Shown one piece after another: positions 33,741-46,293 of a DNA stretch of 64,000 nucleotides. How positions within the stretch are numbered: position 1 is the stretch's first letter; each line of letters starts with the position of its first letter. This DNA comes from Myxocyprinus asiaticus (lineage: Eukaryota; Chordata; Actinopteri; Cypriniformes; Catostomidae): contig NC_059362.1 in the NCBI RefSeq assembly GCF_019703515.2, positions 30,048,326 to 30,112,325 of the forward strand, given 5' to 3'. Below the pieces are notes generated by a model. That model was not told where the DNA came from. It worked only from the letters and a program-made list of their open reading frames with translations, and did not search any database. The position numbers and the translations under genes are program-made.

Positions 33741-35535
33741 GGATCAGCTCTGCAGAGGGGACTGGAGGGAGTATATCTTTAGTATGTGTTTGGAAATGTG
33801 GTGAGGAAAATACATTTTCTGGTATTCAGAGGGAAAAAAAATTTCAAATTATTTTTTTCCATGTGGGTGCTGATGGATTCACCAGTGGAATGCACCATTA
33901 GTGGCTACAAGGAAAAAAATATTTTTAGATTTTTAGAATAGGCGACATTATTTAAGCAATAGTGCTGTTGAACTACATCCTAATAAACAAGCTTTAAAAC
34001 TCCAGTCATCAGAGAGCTCTACAGCTGTCTGGACTTTCAATTAAACATCCAGTAAATATCATCACCTCTTTAAAGCTGAGGGATAATGAACATACACAAA
34101 TTCGGCCCAGACTTACAGGAGGCACAACCTATCTGTAAAACAGTTGCCTAAATTGCTCTTTGATTTTATATAGCAGATTTGACAGTCCCATCTGGAGAAG
34201 GGCATGCAGAGAACAGCTGGCTGTTTCCACTCTCTGTCTGCGGCAACTTTTATCTCATTCTGAGAGACCAAGTGGAAGTAACACGTTCTATGTAAATGCA
34301 CACAATATGCATAAACACCCACACAAAAAGAGACCAGATCAGTCATGCACAATCATGCACAATTTCTTTTATTTCCTCTCTCTAGCCTCCATATTTCTTT
34401 ACTTAAGTCTCCAGCTGCCCCCTGAGGTCACTATAATTGGACCCTCATTTCCTGAGCAGGAATCGTCTGTCTTCCTATAATGGACTCAGTTCTCCTTGTG
34501 GCCTTGTAATGTTCAAATGGGAACCAAATGCAAATAGCCAAAAAGCCATGACCATCAGATAAAAGTTCATGGCGATAGACAGAGAACTGGACAAGAAAGT
34601 TTAGGAGCCACTGCACTGTTGTTCAAGTGTGTTTTGAAATAACATCAACAAATGTGGAAGATTTACCCATTTGACCTGGAACACTGAGAGCTGGTTGGCA
34701 CCTATCCCATTATATTTTGCATACTGATAACCTAAAAATAGCTCGGAATCTCTTGCATAAACATTATTTTCTATTGCTGGCATGTCTTCTGACACTTAAT
34801 CCACACCATGTATGGACAGGTGCTATATTTAAAACAAAAACAAAAATTATGATAGCACTAAATGGATCAGCTTGATGAGTCTCTGCATAATGCTGCAACG
34901 TTAGTGTAAATGGGTGGTGCTGTGAACATGCCATTCACATTCCAGATTTTGTTGATAATGCACTGGTTCAATTTATTTTGACTGCTTGCATTTGAACAGT
35001 CTCTAGTCTGGCAACAATAGATCTTTGCCTCCAGCCACTGTTTTTGCTTTTCCAAAATTATCATATGACGAAACGGCTTTAACGAGCTTGCAAGTCTTGC
35101 CTCACTTATCTCAGGAAATGAAATAATCACTTGATTTTAATATAAGATAATTTTAGAGTTGAACAAAAAAGCTTTTTTCTCATCCAGTATGAGGTCAGGT
35201 TTTTTATGTATAATTCAGTCATTTTTGAGAAGGCAATTGTTTTTGCTTCAGTCTGTCCTTCTGTTTATGGTGTGACTGGTTATTCCAAAAAGAAAAAAAT
35301 AATAATAATAATAAATAAATAATAAAAAAAAATGAATACAATTGATCTGACCCAAATATGATTGTATTTCCAGAGTTTTGTCAGAATGCTGAAACTGGAT
35401 GTGAAAAAATAAAACAATAAGCCACAAGAGGCTGTGCACTAGTGATTTTAACACAAGTAAGAGGTTAAAAATCTCTGTGGCTTATTATATTTATTAAACC
35501 GCAGAAACAGCAATATGATTAAAGACACCAATTTT
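33741..35535. other. unique intergenic DNA, no gene seen
   Basis: A/T-rich, with an (AAT)n-like tract at about 35299-35331. No coding evidence. Confidence 0.45.
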
Positions 35536-35846
35536 CACATGCTGGGTGAATCCAGTCAGGCTTCCTAAGCAACCAATTGGCCCGGTTGCTAGGGAGGGTA
35601 GAGTCACGTTGGGTTAACCTCCTCGTGGTCGCCATAATGTCGTTCTCAGTCTCGGTGGGGCATGTGGTGAGTGGATGCCGCGGAGAATCGCGTTAGGTCT
35701 CCGCAGTAACGCGCTCAACAAGCCACAGGATAAGATGCATAGACTGACGTCTCAGACACGGAGGCAACTGAGATTCGTCCTCCGCCACCCGGATTTGGGA
35801 ATTGAGCATTCCAAATTGGGGAGAAAAGGGGAGAGAGAAAAAAAAG
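35536..35846 (+). mobile_element. SINE-like dispersed repeat
   Basis: Contains CTAAGCAACCAATTGGCCCG, GTGGATGCCGCGGAGAAT, GTAACGCGCTCAACAAGCCA and AACTGAGATTCGTCCTCCGC, and ends in TTGGGGAGAAAAGGGG plus an A-rich tail. I recognise these words as those of an abundant otophysan repeat. A tRNA-like head is not visible, so the copy is probably 5' truncated. Confidence 0.55.
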
Positions 35847-36359
35847 ACCAATTTGCAAATACATTTTTTAATAATAATCAGAATAAATTGTTCATTATCC
35901 TAACTGTAGGAGTTTTTATTTTCCAAGCTACGAAGCAACTTGCTGCATTAATGTAGAGTGTGGTGTCACAGGTGTTGGTTTATAATAATTTTACTATGGT
36001 AGTGCTTTTGTACACAGCTCAACTAATCAAAAGTTTGAGTCTGAACTATTTATTTTATGATAAAGAATATGCACTCTTAACGGTTGATTTGTGTTCTATA
36101 TAGAACCCTTGGGTTCAACATTTTATGCAAAAAGAAAAAAAAAGTTTTATTGTCTTTTTTTTTTTTTTTTTTTTTTAGAATAAAATACAATGAAATAATT
36201 AAATTAAATAATAATTTTACGTGTTAACTAAATCCATAAATGTTTTAAATCCTAAATTTGGAACCCCTAAAATGTTCTATATAGAAAATGTTCATTTGGT
36301 TACAAAGAACTCTTTTAGATTGAACCCTTATAAAGAGTTATTTATGGTAGAGTTATATA
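35847..36359. other. intergenic, low-complexity and possible repeat
   Basis: TGTTCTATATAGAAC appears at 36091 and 36271 in related contexts, suggesting a small repeat split by a poly-T run (36155-36176). No gene seen. Confidence 0.35.
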
Positions 36360-36914
36360 CACTCACTGAGCACTTTATTAGGAACACGATGTTCCAAATA
36401 AAGTGCCCGACATGGTCTTCTGCCGTTGTAGCCCATCCGCCTCAAGGTTTGATGTGTTGTGCATTCTGAGATGCTATTTTGCTCACTACAATTGTACAGA
36501 GTGTTTATCTGAGTTACCATAGCCTTTCTGTGAGCTTGAACCAGTCTGGCCATTCTCTGTTGATGTCTCTCATCAACAAGGCATTTCCATCCACAGAACT
36601 GCCGCTCACTGGATGTTTTTTTTTTGTTTTTGGCATCATTCTGAGTAAATTCTAGAGACTGTTATGTGTGAAAATTCCAGGAGATCAGCAGTTACAGAAA
36701 TACTCAAACCAGCCCATCTGGCACCAACAATCATGCCACAGTCAAAATCACTGAGATTATCCCCATTCTGATAGTTGATGTGAACATTAACTGAAGCTCT
36801 TGACCCGTATCTGCATGATTTTATGCATTGCATTGCTGCCACATGATTGGCTGATTAGATAATCGCATGAATATGTAGGTGTACATGTGTTCCTAATAAA
36901 GTGCTCAGTGAGTG
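36360..36914 (-). mobile_element. Tc1-like deletion derivative 1
   Basis: Ends CACTCACTGAGCACTTTATT and the inverse, with TA on both sides. Inside, on the minus strand, is the DNA-binding part of a Tc1-like transposase (CGMIVGARWAGLSISVTADL, then RQFCGWKCLVDERHQQRMAR and NSISECTTHQTLRRMGY), with stops. The catalytic domain is absent, so the element would depend on an enzyme supplied elsewhere. Confidence 0.85.
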
Positions 36915-36916
36915 TA

Positions 36917-38306
36917 TATCCAAATATGAAGCAAGTGAAATAACGCATTTACTGTATAGTGTATTTAATAGTGAATCTGGGTGTGTTGTGATAGTTGTCT
37001 TGAACAGGTGTTCTATCTCACTTGCCCTCACTCTTATCCTGAAAGCCCTCATGTCTGACCAGCTCAGGATCCATCAGCACTTCCTCTGGGCTGATATCAT
37101 GCCTGTCATCACCTGGATCTTTACTTGGTCTCCACAGACTCTTCCTATAACAGACCTGCATATCTCCACACAAATGCACAGCATGACTTCTTTAAAAGCT
37201 ACCAAAACAGAGAGGGAAGTTCAAAACCTGTCATTACACATCACATTAAACAGCACAAGCTGTTCTAGAAACTAATCATGTTTGAAACATCAACAGGTAA
37301 CTGTAAAATAAGCATAAAAAGACCCTTTAGAAGTCATTAGAGAGACATTAAAGTGCCTTTAATGCCTCTGACTATTAGTGTTTAGTACAGCTCTGAAGAC
37401 GGGGTTATGTGAGGTTCATGTCTGGGATGCAGATGATTTAGTTTCTCTCTGTAGGAAGCCTCTGGCTCTCTGACATGGGACTGTGACCTTCCACAGACTG
37501 AAGTATCTTTAATTACTTGCTGAACTTTTACAGGACAGATCAAAGGTACTGATGAAGGCAGTACATATTGAAGTTCATTTCCACACTGCAAAAGACAATT
37601 TTAAAAAGTTTTTTTTAAAATGTAAAAAAAAAAAAAGTACATTTGTGTTGTTTTCCAGTAAAAAATTCTAAACATTCTTAAAATAAGGGAATTTATTTTC
37701 AGAAGTAAAATTGCATATACAAAAACTTGTTTTAAGAAAATATATCTTGAAATAAATGGTTTGTTCTTACCCCATTGGCAAGTAGGCAAAAAAGCACAAA
37801 TCTAACAATATTTATTTCGGTTTGCACTGTAAAAAGTGGTAACCTTATATTCTACTTGATCTATCAGTAAATTACTATAAATGACTTTTGCTGGTGTAGT
37901 AGCCTAATGTTGTTTGGTTGATTCAGTCATATTAAATCATTTTTGACTTGAATAAAACCCAAAATTTTGATGATACAACAACATTTTTAAGGTACCAAAA
38001 TTTGTTTTTATTTTTGTGTGCAGTGGATGCTTAAAATCTTTCACTGGGGTAAGAAAAATAAACTTAATTCATTCCAGCACATTGTAAGCTCATGGTAAAA
38101 TATCGTATAAAAGGACTCTTTACATGAAATACTTCGAGTGTAGACAAGCTAAATGCCAAACCTTTATTGCAAAAATAAAATAACACATAAAATATTCCTG
38201 TAACGGTGCTCTTTTTCTCACCATGCACAAGAAACCCTGAATTCAATACAAATATGCAATAATTAAATAAAGAAAAGACCATGATGCTGTGTCTTCTTTT
38301 ATATTA
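36917..38306. other. unique intergenic DNA, no gene seen
   Basis: No repeats except short A/T runs, and no coding evidence. Confidence 0.45.
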
Positions 38307-38314
38307 TTTTAAAT

Positions 38315-38840
38315 CCATGGTACTCAACAGGTGGCCGGCAGCCGCATCCGGCCCGCAAACCATATTTTTGTGGCCTGCGTGATGTTGTCATCACATAAAA
38401 TTATTGAATATGTATGAATTTTGAGGTGTCCATTTTCTAGAGCCTTTAGGGTAATTCTCAGTATTGATAAACTGCTGAACCGCTTTAGAGGAAAAGAAAC
38501 GTCAAACAGATAAAAATAATGAATTAAACGACCGCAAAATTCAAATCCGCGAATATTCATCTGATTATAAGTCATTTTATATAACATTTGATAACAGTTT
38601 GTACGCTCTCTTTCACTTTAAACATGCACATGCTTAGTCTTTCTTCCACACCTGCTCGTCACTGCCATAACACAAATCACCCAAGAGTCGGGTGGCAAAC
38701 AAACTCAACAGAGATATATGCTCGTTGCAAACAAGTATAACAGGGAAAAAAGGTAAACCTGCAATAATGGAGTTGAGTGCTTTTGGAGCTAGTATTGGAT
38801 ATAAATGTCTTGTTGTGAGGGCACTGTATCTCTGATGTGT

Positions 38841-38885
<45 letters not shown>

Positions 38886-38887
38886 GG

Positions 38888-38947
<60 letters not shown>

Positions 38948-39398
38948 CAGTGTGTCGTGACACCTTTGACAGTGACAACAGAACAGATCATCAGCTTTCT
39001 ATATATGGCAACCTTTTTAATTGTACATTGTCATTTTTTAGAGTGTTGTATTCTGCTGCAGTACATGGCCTACTTGTAAAAGTGTGGATCTTTTAAAACA
39101 AACTTATTGCCCTATATATGATCATTATAATATTAGTATATCACAGTTTTAATTTTTTTTAAAAACCACACTTTTACAAGAATTATATCTATATGTAATG
39201 TTTCATTTGACTTGTGTTAATTACATGTGTCCATGATGTATTAAATAGCATATAGCATAGTCCTTATTAATATAAAAAGTAATTAAAATATGTAAAAAAA
39301 TAAAATAAAAAAAAAAGAACAAAAAAAAGAGTGTGACCCTCAAGGCTAAAGGGATCCTGCACTCCGGCCCCCCAGCTTTCCAAAGTTGAGTACTCCTG
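38315..39398. mobile_element. hAT-like element with exact 8-bp target duplication
   Basis: CCATGGTACTCAAC at left is the imperfect inverse of GTTGAGTACTCCTG at right, and both are flanked by TTTTAAAT (38307-38314, 39399-39406). The subterminal G/C-rich words CATCCGGCCCGC and CACTCCGGCCCCC also correspond. It contains a long GT tract and no transposase. Confidence 0.85.
38836..38948. repeat. (GT)n microsatellite
   Basis: About 110 bp of GT with one TATGTATGTGGGTGTGAG interruption, lying inside the hAT-like element. Confidence 0.95.
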
Positions 39399-39406
39399 TT
39401 TTAAAT

Positions 39407-41538
39407 GTTATGCATCCTATTTTATGCTATACCGGTTTTACTCAATGTGCATTATTTCACGTGTATTTATATTACTGTACCTTGTGTTATATTATCCTAT
39501 CAAGGCATTGAAAAAAGAGACGCTGGATTCAGGAGTTTGTTTGGAATACACTCGTTGCAAAATACATGCATAAATATAAAGACAGAAGACATAGGATGTA
39601 TGCAACTGTGCTCTTTATTTGCACAAAAAAGGTAAATAACTGCTTTAACTGTATTAAATATATAATTCTCATGCACTGACAGCTGAATGCTTTTAAGAGC
39701 CATGAAACAGAATAAATGTTTGTAGAACAGCGCCGCCTACTGTACAGGGGTCGGCAGTTCGTAGTGCAAATTTGTCACGAATTTGGTATGAATATGCCTT
39801 TTTTTATTTATTTTTTTTGTAGTGAGTACATTTTGGATTAGTTACAAATGTGTTGGAGCTAAATAGGTTGGATCAGCTTAAAAAAATGTAACAGGGATTC
39901 TCGCCACGTGTTAATACCAAACACTGGTTGTTTTTCAATTTTAAGTGTCTGTTAATGTTTTGTTTAACAGGAGGATTTAGCAGCATAAGCCGTATTCAGA
40001 CAGCAATTGTTTCTCGGGGTGACGTCTGTAAAAGTACATTTTTATGGCTCCTCTGTGATAAAACTCATGCATTCGGATGACAATTAAATCACGGGGGACG
40101 AGCAAGACTTTTTGTTGATCACATGATTGCAGTTGCACTTGTTATACTGAAAATTCATCAATCCACAAACTGTGTCCTCTGTATTTGAGATGTATATGTT
40201 TGGAATTACGCTAAAGTGAAAATAAAAAGCATGAGGGAACCACGCTGCAAAGCGCTGCGGACATTTACAGGGTACATTTTCACATATGGAACAAGCCACA
40301 ATTCTTGCGAAGAGCAATTAAACTAATCAAGAAACTGAAGGGACAAGACTGTTTATCAACACAGCCAAATAAATCTGCCACTTGCATGCTCTCTCCTAAG
40401 CACACACAAGGAGATATAGAAGCCACACATATCAAGGACAGTAAAGATAGTTAAAATTAAATTTGAGGAGCTATGGTAAAAATGGTTTTCTTATGTTTTA
40501 TCTATCAAAATGATGGACATCATTTGGAATGATCTGTCAGTGTTTAAAAAGTGGAGGTGGAAATTAAACTTTTAAAATAATATAGACATTAACCCGGCAA
40601 CTTTTCTGGGACTACACAACCCATATAAACGAGTAATCATGCAAGCCCTATGTAGAAATGTATTTAGTAAATGTTTCTACATTAAAATGTGATATATTAC
40701 AATTTTATTTCATTGCTGCCATAATAATGGACAATTTCAAAATTTACGGGATCTGGCTCTCGTTTTTTCCCCTTCTACTTAAGAGTTCCCACTCACTGTG
40801 GTGGAGTGGCAAGGTAATTTTATTATTGTGAATTATTTAAAACATTTCTGTCACACAATCCTCCAACTTTCACAGCTGTCCGTTACCGCCAGAGCTGTTA
40901 CCATGCGCAGCGCAAACGTACGGCACTTAGCAGTGGTCAAAAAAGATTTCCAAAATGACTTTTGGATTATAAACTCAGAGATGTGGATTCGGATGGTAAT
41001 TCAATTCCCACATGACCTTGGTGTTTTTTCAAAAAAACAGTAGGTAATATGACCTGGAATTTTCTTGTGGGAGGTGGGAGAAAAACACCAACATTTGGAT
41101 TTAGACAGCAATAAAATCACCGACTACCCCCTGTAAATGCTGCAATTACCTCACGTCCCCATATAAAATAATTGCCTTCGGAATAGGGCTATAGATATAA
41201 CAATCCTGGTGAGAGAGGGAAAGAGAAGAAGGCTTCACAAAAATCTACACCTCAGGCCAGCCATCTGTTACAGAAGCTGAGGAAAAAGAGGCCCATCCTG
41301 ACCAGTCAACCCTCTCTATTTTCACACACTGTCTATCAGAATGTATCTACTATCAACAGCTGGCCATTACCTCAGGCTAGATTTCTGCTTTGTTAAACAT
41401 CTGGATCTTGCTTCAGGGGTTCAAGTTGTTTTGGGAGCTTCATTATTAGGCACTTGAACCCTTGTCGGTGGGTAATAAGATTTATTGTATTTAATTTTGT
41501 TATTAGCCAATTATCCACATCCATGTTGCAGCTTAGTG
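39407..41538. other. unique intergenic DNA, no gene seen
   Basis: A/T-rich. ATGTAGAAA (40650-40658) and its inverse (40674-40682) form a small stem. No coding evidence. Confidence 0.45.
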
Positions 41539-41951
41539 CAGAGGTTCTCAACTGGTGGGTCGCAACCCAAAAATGAGTCGCAGGTCTGCTCAGATAGGAT
41601 TGCAAAAAGCAGGGAAAAACAATTAAATGCAATTAACTATATAACCATCCATGGTTAGGGTAGCAAAATAAATAGGCTTTTTAAAGGAAGGAGAACACAC
41701 TTTCCAAATATTTTGTTGTTGACATCGAAGGCTGTGCATCCAATCAAACTCTATGGCATTTTGAAGAAAATTCAACAGTCACTAAGTAGAAGTGTTTTGT
41801 GCAGTGAAATATTAGCTGCAGAGAGAATAAAAACATAAAAATGCAATTTTGTATGATTAACTATTTATTTTTTATTTTTTTATTGCTGGGTCACTACTTG
41901 ATTTCCAAAGTAAAATCTGATTCCTTAAGCAAAACCAGTTGAGAACCACTC
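41539..41951. mobile_element. hAT-like MITE, compact copy
   Basis: CAGAGGTTCTCAACTGGTG at left mirrors AACCAGTTGAGAACCACT at right. It is the same family as the split copy at 8458-12344. The target duplication is not readable. Confidence 0.75.
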
Positions 41952-42916
41952 TCGTTACCATAAAGATAATTATGGATTTTTTTATTGACTTATTATCAGG
42001 TAGATTATCTCTATGGTACTACAGAAAAATGGTCTGCAGATTGTTAATTACTTGCATGTTGAGGCAAAAGTAGGCCAGAAGTTGCATTAAAAATGTCATA
42101 ATTTACTCTCAAATGCATTTATGTATTATGTTGAGTCAGAGAAAAATCATCCATTACAATATAATAATAATATTTGTGTTGAATTATTATTATTTTAGCT
42201 TTTAAAGTGTGAAAAGCATTTGGTGTTAAAAAATATGCAAATGGTCTGTTAATCCTGTTCACCATCACATCAGTCAATTATTTGCCTTGCTTACAGTAAG
42301 GGGACTCTGCCAATATACCACAATCTTATAAACAGATTGGCTTTTGTGTGAATGTGGAAAGGCAATAGAATTGCTTAAAAATGCTGAGGACTGTCTTATA
42401 TTTGCCTATATCGAAGCACACTGTTGAAACAACAGCAGAAGACAGAAGCAGGAAGGGTGGGGTGGGGGGATTTAACCTTGACTATCCTAGAGGCCTTCCG
42501 GGGTGCATTCATTTGCAAAACACTCAGGGAATGGCCCATCCACTTCGCCCTGGCCTCCTCCAGACCCCCCACTGGAAAGATGGTATCTTGTCACCTTAAT
42601 AATGGCTGTGCATACAAAAAGTGGCTTGAGATCTGCTGGCACTTCAATTCAGTTGTGGAGGAGGGGGTGGGCATAGATAAACACCTAGAGAATGACTTGA
42701 ATGATAGTGCCAAAGGCCAAAGCTTTGCCTTAGGATTCACTTATCTGAATGGTAATAAGAAATGCAAACAGAACTGAGAGCGCAAATAAAAAAGGCACAG
42801 TCTTCATTACTCATCTGGATAAAGAAAAAGAAGAAAGAAATGGGAGCAGGTAGGGAAGAAGGGTCTGAGGTTTTTGGAAGTTATTTGGGGGTCTTTGGAA
42901 CAATTTTACTTGGCTC
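41952..42916. other. unique intergenic DNA, no gene seen
   Basis: The segment at 42430-42780 is richer in G/C but shows no conserved coding motif. Confidence 0.4.
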
Positions 42917-43500
42917 TTAAATGAATAGTTCACCCAAAAATGAAGTTCTGTCATTATTTACTCACCTTCATGCCATTTCAAACCCATATGACTTTCTTTC
43001 TTTTGTGGAACATAAAAGGATATATTTTAAAGAATGTCACAATCACTAATTTCCATACAACAGCAGTTGATAGTTACACACTTTAAAGCTTCAAAAAGTG
43101 CAAAAAAGCAACACAAAAGTAGTCCATGGTACTCATCAATAACATCAAACCAAGCATTGTTTGATGCTTTGGTCACAAGCATCAAACAATGCTTGTGACC
43201 AAACATCATGTCATGACACAAGAACCAAAGAGGTTTGATGTTATTATTGTGTTGCCATATTTGATTGGGACTCTGTGCACATGAGTTGATCAATGATTTG
43301 ACTGATAATTTTGGTCTGTTCATCATTCAAATTGATTGTATAACTTCATAAGACTTGGAATATGACACATTAGTCGCATGGACTACTTTTATGACCCTCT
43401 TGGATGCTTTTTTTATTTTTTATTTTTACTGCTACTGCTACTGTATGGAAATCAGCAATTGTAACATTCTTTAAATATCTTCTTTTCAACTTAAGGCCTA
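42917..43500. mobile_element. foldback MITE, family A, right end lost
   Basis: Left end TTAAATGAATAGTTCACCC. AAGTAGTCCATGG in the left arm pairs with CATGGACTACTTTTATG in the right. A strong hairpin (43168-43203) lies in the middle. Confidence 0.7.
43168..43203. repeat. perfect 15-bp hairpin
   Basis: TTTGGTCACAAGCAT (43168-43182), loop CAAACA, then its exact inverse complement (43189-43203). Confidence 0.9.
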
Positions 43501-44492
43501 AAATTACTACTTTCATTAAAGTGATGTATCAAAGCTTGACTCAACACAAACTGCATCCACTTGTGGCCACTGTGAGTGGTTGATTGGCCGCCTGCCTTCA
43601 TGAAAGCTTGCTGGATCAAATTGGGAAGGAAATCCCTCTGAGGAAATCAAGTTTGGACTAATGAAATCCACGGCTATCAAAGACCTCTCCTGCTGGTCAG
43701 ATACATGCATACACAATTGGGATTGAGCAGCTGCCAGTGACAGATAAAACATGCGTGCATTCAGCATGTTCAAACCTGACTTGTCAGTCCTCCATAGACA
43801 CATACATATTCACATAATTACTCTGAGTTAGTGAATAAATATTTGATATCAATTCAAGCATGCTCAGTCATATCTCAATAAACAGGCAAGGTAACTCCAG
43901 GCATTATGCCAAGTGAACAATCAATGCTGGCCCCCTATTACGGCAGCACTATTATGAGAACAATCCCAACATGCACCAACATTGTACAATGCACTGAAAT
44001 TCATTAAAACTCTCCCTGCACTCTTGTGCCAAAGCCTTTTAAATGTATACAATAGAATAAAAAATGTACAAAGGGCTGACACTTTCTGAATTTTCAACAT
44101 ATACTGAACAGCCTACAAATTTTATTTTATTTATTTATTTATTTATTTTTTTAACACATTTTGGACTGACATGAACAAACATTTTTTTAACAAGGGCAAC
44201 CCTGTATTTTTTATTGTTAGCTGAAAATTGACTAAAATAAAAAAAACCTCAGACATGACCACAGTCAGTCTAGAATTTCTCTAAAAGCTCTGTGGTCACC
44301 ATCTGTTGTTTAGCCATGAAAGCATCATGTCTGTCATGTCTGCAAATATATGCAGAATTATAATTTTGAGCTGTAAGCATCCAATTCCATATACTCATAA
44401 CATGAGTTGGTAATTGTTTTATGATTTCACAGTTACTACAGATGAATAAGCAGTCAAAAATACTTATATAAAGAACACACTTATCCAGAATA
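43501..44492. other. unique intergenic DNA, no gene seen
   Basis: Single-copy looking. 43860-44040 is moderately G/C-rich and could be conserved non-coding DNA. An (ATTT)n tract lies near 44125-44150. Confidence 0.4.
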
Positions 44493-44650
44493 TTAAAGGG
44501 GTAGTTCACCCAAAAATGAAAATTCTGCCATCATCCTCATGATGTTCCAAACCCATATGACTTTCTTCTGTAAAACACATGAAACACATTTTTTGCCTAA
44601 AAAAGATTTTAGGCAGATGTCAGCCCATACAGAAATTGTACATATGGCAA
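44493..44650. mobile_element. left arm of a MITE family A copy
   Basis: TTAAAGGGGTAGTTCACCC followed by AACCCATATGACTTTCTTCT. The right arm is absent before the Tc1-like element. Confidence 0.65.
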
Positions 44651-44734
44651 TACAGTAAATGTAAAACACATATGAAATGTATGTTCATATATGGTTCATA
44701 TAAGTCACATACTTGTACAAATTTGGAACATATA

Positions 44735-45305
44735 CACTCACTGTGCACTTTATAAGGAACGCCTGTACCCCTACTTATTCATGTGATTATCTAATCAGCC
44801 AATCATTTGACAGCAATACAATGCATAAAATCACGCAGATACGGGTCAGGAGCTTCAGTTAATATTCACATCAACCATCAGAATGGGGAAAAAATTTTAT
44901 CTCAGTGATTTCAACTGTGGCATGATTGTTGGTGCCAGATGGGCTGGTTTGAGTATTTCTGTAACTGCTGAACCCCTGGGATTTTCACACTCAACAGTCT
45001 CTAGAATTTACTCAGAATGGTGGCAAAAACAAAAAACATCCAGTGAGTGGCAGTTCTGCAGATGAAAATGCCTTGTTGATGAGCGAGGTCAAAGGAGAAT
45101 AACCAGACTGGTTCGAGCTGACAGAAAGGCTACGGTAACTCGGATAATCACTCTGTACAATTGTAGTGAGCAGAATAGCATCTCAGAATGCACAACATGT
45201 CAAACCTTGAGGCGGATGGGCTACAACAGCAGAAGACCACATCGGGCACTTTATTAGTTGGGCACGTTATTACCATAATGTTCCTAATAAAGTGCTCAGT
45301 GAGTG
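44735..45305 (+). mobile_element. Tc1-like deletion derivative 2
   Basis: CACTCACTGTGCACTTTATA at left and the inverse at right, both next to TA. It encodes on the plus strand the same transposase N-terminus (from the ATG at 44883: CGMIVGARWAGLSISVTAEP), closed by TGA at 45063-45065, with further related sequence through NSISECTTCQTLRRMGY. No catalytic domain. Confidence 0.85.
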
Positions 45306-45331
45306 TAATGCTCAAATATTTTATTTTATAA

Positions 45332-46110
45332 TACATCGATCAGCCACACCATTAAAACCACCTGCCTAATATTTTGTAGGTCCCCCTCGTACTGCCAAAA
45401 CAGCACCATTCTGAGATGCTATTCTTCTCACCACAATTGTACAGAGCGGTTATCTGAGTTACTGTAGACTTTGTCAGTTTGAACCAGTCTGGCCATTCTA
45501 TGTTGATCTCTCTCATTAACAAGGCATTTCCGTCCACAGAACTGCCGCTCACTGGATGTTTGTTGTGTTTGGCACCATTGTGAGTAAATTCTAGAGACTG
45601 TTGTGTGTGAAAATCCCAGGAGATCAGCAGTTACAGAAATACTCAAACCAGCCCTTCTGGCACCAACAATCATCCATGTGATTATCTAATTAGCCAATCA
45701 TGTGGCAGCAGTACAGTGCATAAAATCATGCGGACAGGGGTCAGGAGTCAGTTAATGTTCACATAAACCATCAGAATGGGGAAAACATTTGATCTCAGTG
45801 ATTTGGACCGTAGCATGATTGTTGGTGCTGGTTTGAGTGTTTCTGGAACTGCTGATCTCCTAGAATTTACTCAGAATGGTGTCAAAATTAAAAAACATCC
45901 AGTGAGCAGCAGTTCTGCGGATGGAAACACCTTGCTGCCAGACTGATTCAAACTGACAAAGTCTACGGTAACTCAGATAACCACTCTGTACAATTGTGGT
46001 GAGAAGAATAGCATCTCAGATTGCTATTCTGAGATGCGGGTTGGCGCTGTTTTGGCAGCACGAGGGGGACCTACACAATATTAGGCAGGTGATTTTAATG
46101 TTGTGGTTAT
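45332..46110. mobile_element. foldback element built from inverted Tc1-like transposase fragments
   Basis: Outer arms CATTAAAACCACCTGCCTAA and inverse, with ACGAGGGGGACCTACACAAT words, enclose two copies of the Tc1-like N-terminal region in opposite orientation (minus at about 45410-45670, plus at about 45675-46020). Both copies are broken. It lies 26 bp from derivative 2. Confidence 0.8.
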
Positions 46111-46218
46111 ATATGTTCATATATGGCCAAATACCAGCTTTCCATATGGGAGGGACTGACAGTCACATTCACCATTTACTGTCATTGTTACTTTTTTCCA
46201 TGAGGTTGATCCAATGAT

Positions 46219-46220
<2 letters not shown>

Positions 46221-46289
<69 letters not shown>
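46221..46289. repeat. (AT)n microsatellite
   Basis: About 34 AT units. Confidence 0.95.
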
Positions 46290-46293
<4 letters not shown>

